This document shows, piece after piece, positions 1 through 5,567 of a DNA stretch of 9,235 bases. The stretch spans positions 1 through 9,235 of the forward strand of contig JAZSBH010000035.1 of the NCBI GenBank assembly GCA_045602325.1, given 5' to 3'. The position numbers and the translations under genes are program-made. This stretch comes from CAMEON01 sp045602325. Its GTDB lineage: Bacteria > Bacillota > Clostridia > Oscillospirales > CAG-272. Position 1 is the stretch's first letter. Every line of letters begins with the position of its first letter. The notes beneath the pieces are model-generated. The model saw nothing but the letters and a program-made list of their open reading frames with translations. It was not told where the DNA came from and searched no databases.

Positions 1-20
1 GGCTTTTAACTCGCGCACTC

Positions 21-63
21 TCCCTCAGTCGCTTCGCGCCAGCTCCCTCCCGGAGGGAGCCTT
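21..63. repeat. Palindromic intergenic repeat, probably a copy of a dispersed family
   Basis: Nine-base arms GCTCCCTCC (42-50) and GGAGGGAGC (52-60) form a perfect inverted repeat around a single C. A pyrimidine-rich lead-in containing CCCTCAGTCGCTTCGCG (22-38) precedes them. I recall similar GC-rich CCCTCAGTCGC...GGAGGGAGCC elements as dispersed intergenic repeats in gut Clostridia, but I cannot search for other copies. No T-tract follows, so it is not a classical terminator. The left boundary may lie outside the window. Confidence 0.45.
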
Positions 64-143
64 AAGACTGTGCCAACCCACCGATAAACCCAAATTTGAA
101 CATTTTGCAATCGGCTATTAAAAAAATATAAAAGGAGGATCCC

Positions 144-977
144 ATGAAACTCAAGCACATCATCATCGCACTCCTGACCCTGTGTCTGCTCCTGACGGTT
201 ACGGCCTGCGGCGGTAGCAACACCCCCGAGGAAACCACGGTAGACAATGTAATTATCACCGAAGCCCCCACCGAGAAGGTCACTGAAGCTCCTACCGAAG
301 CCCCCACCGAGGCGCCTACAGAGGCACCTACCGAAGAACCCACCGAAGCCCCCACCGAAGAAGACAAAGAGCCCTCCGAAGAGGTCAAGAAGTACCGCGA
401 GGACTGGGATGATGACGATCCCGAGAATCCCTTCTACAATCTGATTCCCGTGGGCAAGAGCTACGACGGCAAGACCACCTGCTACGACGGTCGCTACGAT
501 TTCGGCTTTGCCGTTTGCCAGACCTCGGACGGTGAATATTTCTACTCGGTGCAGGAAGCCATCTGGCACCTCGAGGAGATGGGCGGCGGAGCCATGCTGA
601 TGACGGCCAATACCGATATTTGTCTTAAGTTGGAAATCCCCCAGGACTTTTGTGATTACCGTCTCTACTACCAGTTCCTCAACGTGGACTTTGTATTCAA
701 CTACGGTAACATCTACGACGATTGTTCTCCCAACGAAGAAGGAATTCATGGTTATGCCTACTACGCTGACCTTTTCGTCCTGGACGGCTTCAGCGGCCTG
801 GGTGACACCAAGATATGGATGGTAGGCGGCAACGAAGGCATTGACGAGAACGGATGCTACCTGATGATCGACGAGTTCAACGACGATCCCGATTACTTGT
901 ATGTGTACCAATATGTTCTGGAGAGCAATTTGGATACTTGGCCCGGTCTGCCTCTTGGCGAATATTTGCCCGAATAA
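144..977 (+). CDS. Surface lipoprotein with Thr-Glu-Ala-Pro repeat linker, function unknown
   Basis: The 277-residue product has a type II (lipoprotein) signal peptide: basic MKLKH, a hydrophobic stretch at 6-20 and lipobox V-T-A-C with the lipidated Cys at residue 22. The mature protein should therefore be anchored to the outer face of the cytoplasmic membrane. Residues about 39-73 are a TEAP/TEEP repeat, a typical extended linker in clostridial lipoproteins, followed by an acidic stretch (74-95, including DWDDDDPE). The folded part, about 96-277, is rich in Tyr, Asp and Gly and contains six Cys (113, 125, 160, 170, 194, 238), which could form disulfides outside the cell. I recognise no catalytic motif or named domain. 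AGGAGG (133-138) lies five bases before the ATG and fixes the start. A strong terminator follows at once, so it is probably transcribed alone. I saw no convincing promoter in the 80 bases upstream. Confidence 0.85.
   Translation: MKLKHIIIALLTLCLLLTVTACGGSNTPEETTVDNVIITEAPTEKVTEAPTEAPTEAPTEAPTEEPTEAPTEEDKEPSEEVKKYREDWDDDDPENPFYNLIPVGKSYDGKTTCYDGRYDFGFAVCQTSDGEYFYSVQEAIWHLEEMGGGAMLMTANTDICLKLEIPQDFCDYRLYYQFLNVDFVFNYGNIYDDCSPNEEGIHGYAYYADLFVLDGFSGLGDTKIWMVGGNEGIDENGCYLMIDEFNDDPDYLYVYQYVLESNLDTWPGLPLGEYLPE
258..362 (+). repeat. Degenerate 12-bp tandem repeat encoding TEAP units
   Basis: About eight imperfect 12-base units of the form accgaagcccc encode T-E-A-P with variants T-E-K-V and T-E-E-P. 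The third codon positions differ between units (gct/gcc/gcg/gca for Ala, gaa/gag for Glu) while the peptide is nearly constant. This suggests the array is old and selected at the protein level rather than freshly expanded by slippage. Confidence 0.8.
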
Positions 978-984
978 TACCTAC

Positions 985-1013
985 GACTCCCTCGCGCTTG
1001 CGGGGGAGTTTTC
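985..1013 (+). terminator. Intrinsic terminator of the lipoprotein gene
   Basis: Eight bases after the stop codon, 986-995 (ACTCCCTCGC) pairs with 1000-1009 (GCGGGGGAGT) through one T-G wobble, leaving a GCTT tetraloop. The stem is followed by TTTTCGTTT. A GC-rich stem plus U-tract is a classical rho-independent terminator. Confidence 0.85.
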
Positions 1014-1039
1014 GTTTGCCGCGCTCAACCTTTGGTTGC

Positions 1040-1068
1040 TTGACAAAGAACCGTTAAGCGAGTACAAT
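1040..1068 (+). promoter_or_regulatory. Sigma-A promoter for the uORF-rtcB unit
   Basis: TTGACA (1040-1045), a spacer of exactly 17 bases, then TACAAT (1063-1068). Transcription would begin near 1075, about 30 bases before the upstream ORF start and about 105 bases before rtcB. It sits just after the preceding terminator, so rtcB has its own transcription unit. Confidence 0.8.
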
Positions 1069-1105
1069 GGTAATGAAATAACAAAAATCGAAAGGAGTGA
1101 TCATC

Positions 1106-1237
1106 ATGTCTGCGAACTGTACCATGAATATGATCCGTAAACCAACTCAACGAAATTACACTGTTACAGTAAGGAGACTGTATGATCGAAATTCAAACAA
1201 AAAAGAATACCGTCAAGGTATTTACAGACAACATTGA
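1106..1237 (+). CDS. Possible 43-residue upstream ORF overlapping rtcB
   Basis: ATG at 1106 sits eight bases after a near-ideal Shine-Dalgarno (GAAAGGAG, 1090-1097), and the frame stays open to TGA at 1235-1237, 56 bases inside rtcB in a different frame. The predicted peptide starts MSANCTMNMIRKPTQRN and is basic and polar, with no membrane segment or domain I know. The ribosome binding site is at least as good as that of rtcB, and the ORF is the first one downstream of a strong promoter. Ribosomes loading here would run through the rtcB start region, so it may be a leader that couples or dampens rtcB translation. It may also be a chance ORF in the leader; nothing else confirms that it is translated. 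Confidence 0.35.
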   Translation: MSANCTMNMIRKPTQRNYTVTVRRLYDRNSNKKEYRQGIYRQH

Positions 1238-2447
1238 TAAACAAACCAAGCAACAAATAGCCGCTACCGCCCGCGATCCTGCCTATGCTGATTCGAAAAT
1301 TCGTGTCATGCCCGATACCCATGCCGGTCGGGGTTGTGTGATCGGTATGACTATGACCCTCCACGGGCGGGTATCACCATCTCTGGTTGGTGTGGACATT
1401 GGTTGCGGTATGGAGGTAGTCAAACTGAAGGATACCTCCATCGACCTGCCTCGGTTGGATGAATTTATCCACGAATATATTCCGGCAGGCAAGTGTATTC
1501 ACGGGGAAGCATTGGCGGATGTCCAAGAGTTCTCACTCCGTGATCTTCGCTGTTTCTCTGCCGTGGACTTTGAACGTACCCGACGCAGTCTGGGGACACT
1601 GGGCGGAGGAAATCACTTCATCGAAGTGGACAGGGACGAGAACGGTACCCTCTACCTTGTGATCCATTCAGGCTCACGCAATCTGGGCACGGCGATTGCT
1701 AACCATTATCGGGATGAGGCGTACAAATATCATTGCAAGAAAGCACGTCGCGCGGTACGGGTGGATCACCGCGACCGTTTGGATCTGGAAACAGAGCGAT
1801 TTGATCTATCTCGTTTTGGGGTGGACGCCTATGGGGATGATGCCAAAGAAAAATCCTCGCATACGGTAACCAAAGCCACCCGCCGAGACGGGCAAGGGAA
1901 ATTACCTGTCAAATGGGAAACGGCCACCTGCGAAGGGAAGCTCTATGAGGATTATTTGCACGATATGGCAATCGCTGTCCATTTTGCAGAAGAGAATCGG
2001 CGTCTGATCGCCACGCGTATTTGTGACGGTATGGGTTTGTGCCCAGCCGAACGGTTCTCTTGTACGCACAATTACATTGATAAGGATCGTATCCTTCGCA
2101 AGGGAGCCATATCCGCAAGGCGAGGAGAGTTTGTATTCATTCCTCTCAATATGCGGGACGGCGCTCTCATTGGGCGAGGCCTCGGAAACCCCGATTGGAA
2201 CTTTTCGGCTCCCCACGGAGCGGGCAGAGCTTGCAGTCGAACCGATGCCAGGCACGCCTACGACGTGGAGTCCTATCAGGCAGTCATGAAGGAGGCGGGA
2301 ATCTATACCACTACGGCGACCAAAGACACCCTTGACGAGTGTCCCATGGCCTATAAATCCGCCGACCGTATTCTGCCGTATCTACAGGAATGCGTGGAAG
2401 TGGAATCCCACGTAAAGCCAATCTATAACTTCAAGGCAGGCGACTAA
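1182..2447 (+). CDS. rtcB: RtcB-type RNA-splicing ligase (3'-phosphate RNA ligase)
   Basis: RtcB joins RNA 3'-phosphate or 2',3'-cyclic phosphate ends to 5'-OH ends using GTP and manganese, in RNA repair in bacteria. The 421-residue product carries the family motifs in order: PDTHAG (44-49, metal-binding Asp/His), VDIGCGM (71-77, metal-binding Asp and Cys75), LGTLGGGNHFIE (137-148), HSGSRNLG (162-169), CTHNYID (294-300), RKGAI (306-310), PLNMRDGA (321-328) and SAPHGAGR (342-349). By family knowledge, His345 in the last motif is the residue that becomes guanylylated. All expected catalytic residues appear present. The segment between about 184 and 250 is Arg/Lys- and Asp-rich and falls in the length-variable part of the family. 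AAGGAG (1171-1176) lies five bases before the ATG, and the N-terminus MIEIQ-KVFTDNI matches other Firmicute RtcB proteins. No archease or RNA cyclase gene is adjacent. Confidence 0.95.
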   Translation: MIEIQTKKNTVKVFTDNIDKQTKQQIAATARDPAYADSKIRVMPDTHAGRGCVIGMTMTLHGRVSPSLVGVDIGCGMEVVKLKDTSIDLPRLDEFIHEYIPAGKCIHGEALADVQEFSLRDLRCFSAVDFERTRRSLGTLGGGNHFIEVDRDENGTLYLVIHSGSRNLGTAIANHYRDEAYKYHCKKARRAVRVDHRDRLDLETERFDLSRFGVDAYGDDAKEKSSHTVTKATRRDGQGKLPVKWETATCEGKLYEDYLHDMAIAVHFAEENRRLIATRICDGMGLCPAERFSCTHNYIDKDRILRKGAISARRGEFVFIPLNMRDGALIGRGLGNPDWNFSAPHGAGRACSRTDARHAYDVESYQAVMKEAGIYTTTATKDTLDECPMAYKSADRILPYLQECVEVESHVKPIYNFKAGD

Positions 2448-2458
2448 AACCGAATAAA

Positions 2459-2499
2459 CGGAAATCCACCGGCTTACGTCGGTGGATTTCCGGTTGTTA
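2459..2499. terminator. Long convergent hairpin between rtcB and degV
   Basis: Positions 2459-2470 pair perfectly with 2481-2492 (core GGAAATCCACC / GGTGGATTTCC). The stem continues inward through 2473/2478 with one wobble, to a TTAC loop. The downstream T content is weak on the + strand (GGTTGTTAT) and better on the minus strand (GTTTATTCGGTTTT). It lies 11 bases after the rtcB stop and about 70 bases after the degV stop, and probably ends both convergent units. Confidence 0.7.
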
Positions 2500-2560
2500 T
2501 GGGAGTGTAATCTGTTATCTTTATCGCTCAAAGGCGGGCTAACCGAAAGAGAGGGAAGGA

Positions 2561-3427
2561 TCAGCGCTGTTTTGCAACGAAGAACAGAGCCATGGTGCCG
2601 GGGCCGGAGTGGGCACCGATGACGGTACCTACATTGGTGATGATCTGCACGTCGTTTCCGCCCTTGCTTTTGATGGTGTCTGCCAGATACTTGGCATCTT
2701 CCTCGCAGTCACCATGGGAAATGAAGATGGTACCGCCTGCAGGATCCTCGGCGGTCTCGATGAGCTTATCGGCCAGCGCATGCAAGGAAGCCTTGCGTCC
2801 ACGAATGGTGCCGACCTTAATGAGGTGACCCTCGTCGTCCACGTGCATGACGGGCTTAATATTCAGCATGCCGCCCACCAGAGCCACGGCAGGGCTGACA
2901 CGGCCACCACGCTTGAGGTAGACCAGATCTTCAACTGTGAACCAGTGCGCCAGCTTGGGAATCAGCTCATTCGTATAAGCGGCAGCCTCCTCGATGGTGG
3001 CACCGGAGTTCTTCTTGTCCAGTACCAGCTTGACGATCAGACCTTCACCGGCAGAGGCACAGAGGGTGTCAATGGCGATGATCTTGCGATCGGGATATTT
3101 CTCGGCCAACTCTTCGGCCGCCAGCTTACCTTGCTGGAAGGTGGTGCTGAGTCCGGAAGAAAATCCAAGGTAGAGAATGTCGGTTCCTTCGGCCAAAACA
3201 GGCTCGAAAGCCGCACGGAAGGTCTCGGCGTTGACGGCGTTTGTCTTGGCGATATGACCGTCACGCATATTTTGGTAGAACTCCTTAATGGGCATATCGT
3301 CATTGAGAAAGTCCTTGTCAATGTGGTTGAAACGGAAAGCCAGGCTGACACAGCGAATACCCCACTCGGCAAGCAGAGAGGGAACAAGGTCACAGGCGGA
3401 GTCGGTAAAGATTACGTAATTATTCAT
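2561..3427 (-). CDS. DegV family fatty-acid-binding protein (FakB-like)
   Basis: DegV (EDD-fold) proteins bind a single fatty acid; the FakB members present it to the kinase FakA for phosphorylation before incorporation into phospholipid. The 288-residue product is normal in length and has TDSACDL (8-14), LGFSSGLSTTFQ (87-98), DTLCASAGEG (120-129), DLVYLKRGGRVS (167-178), NIKPV (189-193), GTIRGRKAS (206-214) and GAHSGPGTMALFF (271-283). Thr62, Ser91 and His273 sit where FakB structures hold the fatty-acid carboxylate. The usual T-S-Q-P-S signature reads T-N-A-V-N (62-66), so only its Thr is kept, which may alter ligand choice. The start is set by AAAAAAGGAG (3438-3447), ten bases before the ATG. 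It has its own promoter, and no FakA gene is adjacent. The exact ligand cannot be read from sequence. Confidence 0.9.
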   Translation of the reverse strand: MNNYVIFTDSACDLVPSLLAEWGIRCVSLAFRFNHIDKDFLNDDMPIKEFYQNMRDGHIAKTNAVNAETFRAAFEPVLAEGTDILYLGFSSGLSTTFQQGKLAAEELAEKYPDRKIIAIDTLCASAGEGLIVKLVLDKKNSGATIEEAAAYTNELIPKLAHWFTVEDLVYLKRGGRVSPAVALVGGMLNIKPVMHVDDEGHLIKVGTIRGRKASLHALADKLIETAEDPAGGTIFISHGDCEEDAKYLADTIKSKGGNDVQIITNVGTVIGAHSGPGTMALFFVAKQR

Positions 3428-3450
3428 GGAAGGGCATCTCCTTTTTTGGT

Positions 3451-3469
3451 GCGAACTGCGGCGGTTCGC
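3451..3469 (-). promoter_or_regulatory. Hairpin in the degV 5' leader next to the ribosome binding site
   Basis: On the minus strand, GCGAAC (3469-3464) and GTTCGC (3456-3451) form a perfect six-base inverted repeat around a seven-base CG-rich loop. It lies between the predicted transcription start (about 3478) and the Shine-Dalgarno, which begins three bases beyond the stem at 3447. The stem could modulate ribosome access or protect the mRNA 5' end. No T-run follows, so it is not a terminator. Confidence 0.4.
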
Positions 3470-3484
3470 GGCGATATTGTCATT

Positions 3485-3513
3485 ATTATACTCCCAAAAT
3501 GTTGATTAGTCAA
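3485..3513 (-). promoter_or_regulatory. Sigma-A promoter for degV
   Basis: Read on the minus strand: TTGACT (3513-3508), a 17-base spacer, then a perfect TATAAT (3490-3485). The transcript would start near 3478 and have a leader of about 50 bases before the degV ATG. Confidence 0.8.
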
Positions 3514-3551
3514 TAAACTGTGGCGTTTTTCTTGTATACGTTCGGTAGAAA

Positions 3552-3569
3552 TTGCTGTAGAAACAGCAA
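3552..3569. promoter_or_regulatory. Inverted repeat between the divergent degV and XRE promoters
   Basis: TTGCTGT (3552-3558) and ACAGCAA (3563-3569) form a perfect seven-base inverted repeat around AGAA. It lies between the two divergent promoters. The sequence GTAGAAATTG occurs at 3545-3554 and again at 3653-3662, just after the regulator's -10 box. These could be operator elements for the neighbouring XRE protein, but no footprint-like consensus is known to me. Confidence 0.3.
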
Positions 3570-3619
3570 AAGAGGGATAAACTGACGGTAGAGTTCATAT
3601 TTGAATATGAGAAAAAGTA

Positions 3620-3648
3620 TTGACAAATTTGGATTTTTGTGGTATACT
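3620..3648 (+). promoter_or_regulatory. Sigma-A promoter for the XRE regulator, with palindromes downstream
   Basis: TTGACA (3620-3625), 17 bases, TATACT (3643-3648). Immediately downstream are two short inverted repeats: GTAAAA (3662-3667) with TTTTAC (3674-3679), and GTGT-AA-ACAC (3683-3692). Their position over the start of the transcript fits autoregulation by the encoded repressor, which is an inference. Confidence 0.8.
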
Positions 3649-3718
3649 GATCGTAGAAATTGTAAAATCAACATTTTACGGCGTGTAAACACCCAAGGTT
3701 CGGGGGAAGGAGTTATTT

Positions 3719-4387
3719 ATGAGCGAAGAAGTGACTACGGTAAATAAGACCGAAAATCTGAAAGCGGTCATTGCGGCAAATATTGCAGATCTTCGCCGCA
3801 AGAATCACATGACACAACTGGATTTGGCTGAAAAACTCAACTATACAGACAAGGCCATATCCAAGTGGGAACGCGGTGAGTCCATTCCCGATATTCTGGT
3901 ACTCAAAAACATTGCGGATCTGTTTGGCGTAACGGTGGACTATCTTTTGGAAGAAATTCATCCCGAGCCTGTTCAGGAAGAAAAACATGACCGAGATGCA
4001 GTAAAGAAGCAACAAAGCTTGCGTACCCGCGGATTCGTGACCGGAATGAGTATTCTGCTGGTGTGGTTGGTCGCAACGGTTCTGTTCATGATCTTCGATA
4101 TTATCCCCGAGGGACTGAGCTCGCATTGGATCATTTTCGTATATGCCGTCCCCGCTTCCATGATCCTCTGGCTCGTTATGAACAGCATCTGGTTCAGTCG
4201 CCGCCGGAATTACCTCATCATATCCTTGCTGATGTGGACGGTGTTGGCGGCAGTATACATTACGATCTGGCAATTTGCGGCCTATAATGCCTGGATCATT
4301 TTCATGTTGGGTGTTCCCGGTCAAGCCATTATTGTTATGTGGTCAAGGCTGAAGCAAAGCGGTGACTCTTTTAAGAAAGAATCCTGA
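3719..4387 (+). CDS. XRE-family transcriptional regulator with four-helix membrane domain
   Basis: The 222-residue product has an N-terminal Cro/C1-type helix-turn-helix (about 14-78): NIADLRRKNHMTQLDLAEKL, then TDKAISKWERGESIPD and the usual DLFGVTVDYLL end. A charged linker (80-104) leads to four predicted membrane helices at about 106-128, 136-159, 164-186 and 190-208, with an arginine cluster SRRRN (160-164) between helices 2 and 3. This architecture is common in Firmicutes and places the DNA-binding domain on the inner face of the membrane. What the membrane part senses is not known. AAGGAG (3707-3712) is six bases before the ATG. It diverges from degV and probably controls itself or nearby genes; the true targets cannot be told from sequence. 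Confidence 0.9.
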   Translation: MSEEVTTVNKTENLKAVIAANIADLRRKNHMTQLDLAEKLNYTDKAISKWERGESIPDILVLKNIADLFGVTVDYLLEEIHPEPVQEEKHDRDAVKKQQSLRTRGFVTGMSILLVWLVATVLFMIFDIIPEGLSSHWIIFVYAVPASMILWLVMNSIWFSRRRNYLIISLLMWTVLAAVYITIWQFAAYNAWIIFMLGVPGQAIIVMWSRLKQSGDSFKKES

Positions 4388-4398
4388 CAGAAAACAGA

Positions 4399-4425
4399 AA
4401 AGCCACCGTCAAGGTGGCTTTATCT
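4399..4425. terminator. Bidirectional terminator between XRE gene and small membrane gene
   Basis: AAAGCCACC (4399-4407) pairs perfectly with GGTGGCTTT (4413-4421) around GTCAA. On the + strand it lies 11 bases after the XRE stop and runs into TTTATCT. On the minus strand it follows the small gene's stop by about 18 bases and runs into CTTTTCTGTTTTC. Confidence 0.8.
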
Positions 4426-4439
4426 ATTGGAGAAGAATT

Positions 4440-4676
4440 TTATTCCTCAACGATTTCCTCGACAACCTCTGCGATCTCCTCGCAGATCTCGTCGGCAATC
4501 TCTTCACAATCGCAGCACTCCTCGACAGCCTCGCAGTTTTTCTTGCAGAGCTTGTCCTTGAGAACCTTGGTGAACAGGAAATACGCACCGACAGCAGCGG
4601 CAACGGCACCGATGATGATACCGATGATCACGAAAATTTTGGTGTTATTCTTCTTTTTCTTGTGGAAGCAGAACAT
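4440..4676 (-). CDS. Small single-pass membrane protein with Cys- and Glu-rich tail
   Basis: A 78-residue protein that I cannot assign to a named family. Residues 6-9 are KKKK, followed by a strong membrane helix at about 14-36 with a G-A-A-A-V-G core, a basic linker (37-46), then a tail (47-78). The tail has 13 Glu and 2 Asp; six of the protein's seven Cys (44, 48, 54, 55, 57, 65; the seventh is Cys3) follow the helix. Hydrophobics spaced along 60-76 (I60, I64, I68, V72, I75) suggest an amphipathic or coiled-coil acidic helix. Arrangement C-x3-C, CC-x-C could bind metal or form disulfides; this is inference. The basic N-terminus favours an N-in topology, with the tail outside. AGGAGG (4685-4690) eight bases before the ATG and a shared terminator show a real gene. 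Overlapping + strand frames have no ribosome site. It superficially resembles YtxH-type small membrane proteins. Confidence 0.75.
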   Translation of the reverse strand: MFCFHKKKKNNTKIFVIIGIIIGAVAAAVGAYFLFTKVLKDKLCKKNCEAVEECCDCEEIADEICEEIAEVVEEIVEE

Positions 4677-4717
4677 GAGTGTATCCTCCTATGAATTGAT
4701 AAGGGTACATCTACCCA

Positions 4718-4736
4718 TATACTTGCATATAGTATA
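4718..4736. promoter_or_regulatory. Promoter-overlapping palindrome upstream of the small membrane gene
   Basis: TATACT (4718-4723) and AGTATA (4731-4736) form a perfect inverted repeat with a seven-base spacer. Read on the minus strand, 4736-4731 is a good -10 (TATACT) for the small gene, although no clear -35 lies at the right distance. Read on the + strand, 4718-4723 is a -10 with TTGATA (4696-4701) 16 bases upstream, a possible second promoter toward the downstream operon. A further small hairpin GGGTA-CATC-TACCC lies at 4703-4716, in the small gene's leader. Confidence 0.35.
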
Positions 4737-4824
4737 GCCCAAAAACTTGAACTCCGTGTGAACATTCGCACATATTTACAATATATTTTTCACGTTTTTT
4801 TGAGGGAGTGCTTGGGAAAACAAA

Positions 4825-4853
4825 TTGACAAATTCCCGTATCTATGTTATAAT
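4825..4853 (+). promoter_or_regulatory. Consensus sigma-A promoter for the pseudouridine synthase operon
   Basis: A perfect TTGACA (4825-4830), a 17-base spacer and a perfect TATAAT (4848-4853). Transcription should start near 4860, giving a leader of only about 15 bases that contains the ribosome site. This also excludes the in-frame ATG at 4758, which lies upstream of the promoter. Confidence 0.92.
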
Positions 4854-4874
4854 GAAACAGAAAGGAGGGGTTAC

Positions 4875-5540
4875 ATGGACATACAGATTCTATACGACGA
4901 CCGCGATCTGATTCTCTGCCGCAAGCCTGCAGGCATCCCCTCACAGCCTGATCCTTCGGGCCAGCCTGACCTGCTGACCGCCCTGTCCGCTCCCTATAAG
5001 ACGGTCAGCCTCATACATCGTCTGGACACACCGACAGGCGGGGTTATGGTGTTTGGCCTCTCTCCCAAAGCAACTGCAAAGCTCTGCATTCTTGTACAGG
5101 ATCATGAACAGTTCCAAAAAGAGTATCTGGCGGTTCTCTCAAAGCCGCCTGCTGAGGATTGCGGAGAACTGCACGATTTCCTCTATCACGACAAGCGCAC
5201 CAACAAGTCATTCGTTACCGACGGAGGGCGCAAGGGAAGCAAGAAAGCTATTTTGGACTATCGCGTGATCGCCAAGGCGGCGGATGGCCATACTCTTGTG
5301 CTTGTTCGTTTACATACGGGACGTACCCATCAGATTCGCGTACAATTCGCGTCCAGGGGGCTTCCTCTCGTGGGGGACGGCAAGTACGGCAGCCGCGAGA
5401 AATGCCCGTATATCGGCTTGTGGGCGTACAGATTGACCTTCCCACATCCGGTGAGCGGAGATACCGTATCGGCATCGGCAAAGCCGGATGCATCCTCCAT
5501 CCCGTGGAGTTATTTTTCCGATTCCTTAAACCAACTATAA
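4875..5540 (+). CDS. RluA-family RNA pseudouridine synthase
   Basis: It converts specific uridines in rRNA or tRNA to pseudouridine. The 221-residue product is a compact RluA-type catalytic domain with no N-terminal S4 domain. It has YDDRDLILCRKPAGIPS (7-23), the catalytic motif HRLDTPTGG (48-56) with Asp51 as the nucleophile, KEYLAVL (82-88) and RLHTGRTHQIRVQFA (145-159). The usual HRLDxxTSG motif has Gly in place of Ser. AAAGGAGGGG (4861-4870) four bases before ATG 4875, together with the promoter at 4825-4853, fixes this start; the frame remains open upstream to 4758, but that would put the start before the promoter. The target uridine cannot be predicted from sequence. It is the first gene of a likely operon, 27 bases before the beta-glucosidase, a pairing with no obvious functional logic. 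Confidence 0.9.
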   Translation: MDIQILYDDRDLILCRKPAGIPSQPDPSGQPDLLTALSAPYKTVSLIHRLDTPTGGVMVFGLSPKATAKLCILVQDHEQFQKEYLAVLSKPPAEDCGELHDFLYHDKRTNKSFVTDGGRKGSKKAILDYRVIAKAADGHTLVLVRLHTGRTHQIRVQFASRGLPLVGDGKYGSREKCPYIGLWAYRLTFPHPVSGDTVSASAKPDASSIPWSYFSDSLNQL

Positions 5541-5567
5541 ATCCATCATCCGAAAGGAGGCAAAAAC

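Noticed and set aside
258..362. TEAP-coding repeats as a CRISPR array
   Set aside because: The units are contiguous 12-base codon repeats inside an open frame, with no spacers.
62..388. Minus-strand frame with a GASV repeat, resembling a repeat protein
   Set aside because: The repeat is the reverse complement of the TEAP-coding array; no independent evidence of coding.
6..911. 301-residue minus-strand frame with Gly/Phe-rich runs
   Set aside because: It is the antisense of the lipoprotein gene; the low-complexity runs mirror the TEAP repeat and acidic stretch. No ribosome site.
2609..3505. 298-residue + strand frame opposite degV
   Set aside because: It overlaps the complete DegV gene and runs through the degV leader and promoter; it has no family motifs.
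3510..3692. 60-residue hydrophobic minus-strand frame
   Set aside because: It covers the AT-rich divergent promoter region, including the XRE promoter, and lacks a Shine-Dalgarno upstream of its ATG.
4362..4737. Two + strand frames across the small membrane gene
   Set aside because: They have no ribosome site, cross the shared terminator or the small gene's leader, and their composition is the mirror of the Glu-rich tail.
4752..4775. Imperfect palindrome GTGTGAACATTCGCAC as an SOS box
   Set aside because: It matches only 12 of 16 positions of its own reverse complement and does not fit the Firmicute LexA consensus; no SOS gene is adjacent.
4758..4874. In-frame upstream start that would add 39 residues to the pseudouridine synthase
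   Set aside because: The consensus promoter at 4825-4853 lies inside this extension, and the strong ribosome site points to the ATG at 4875.
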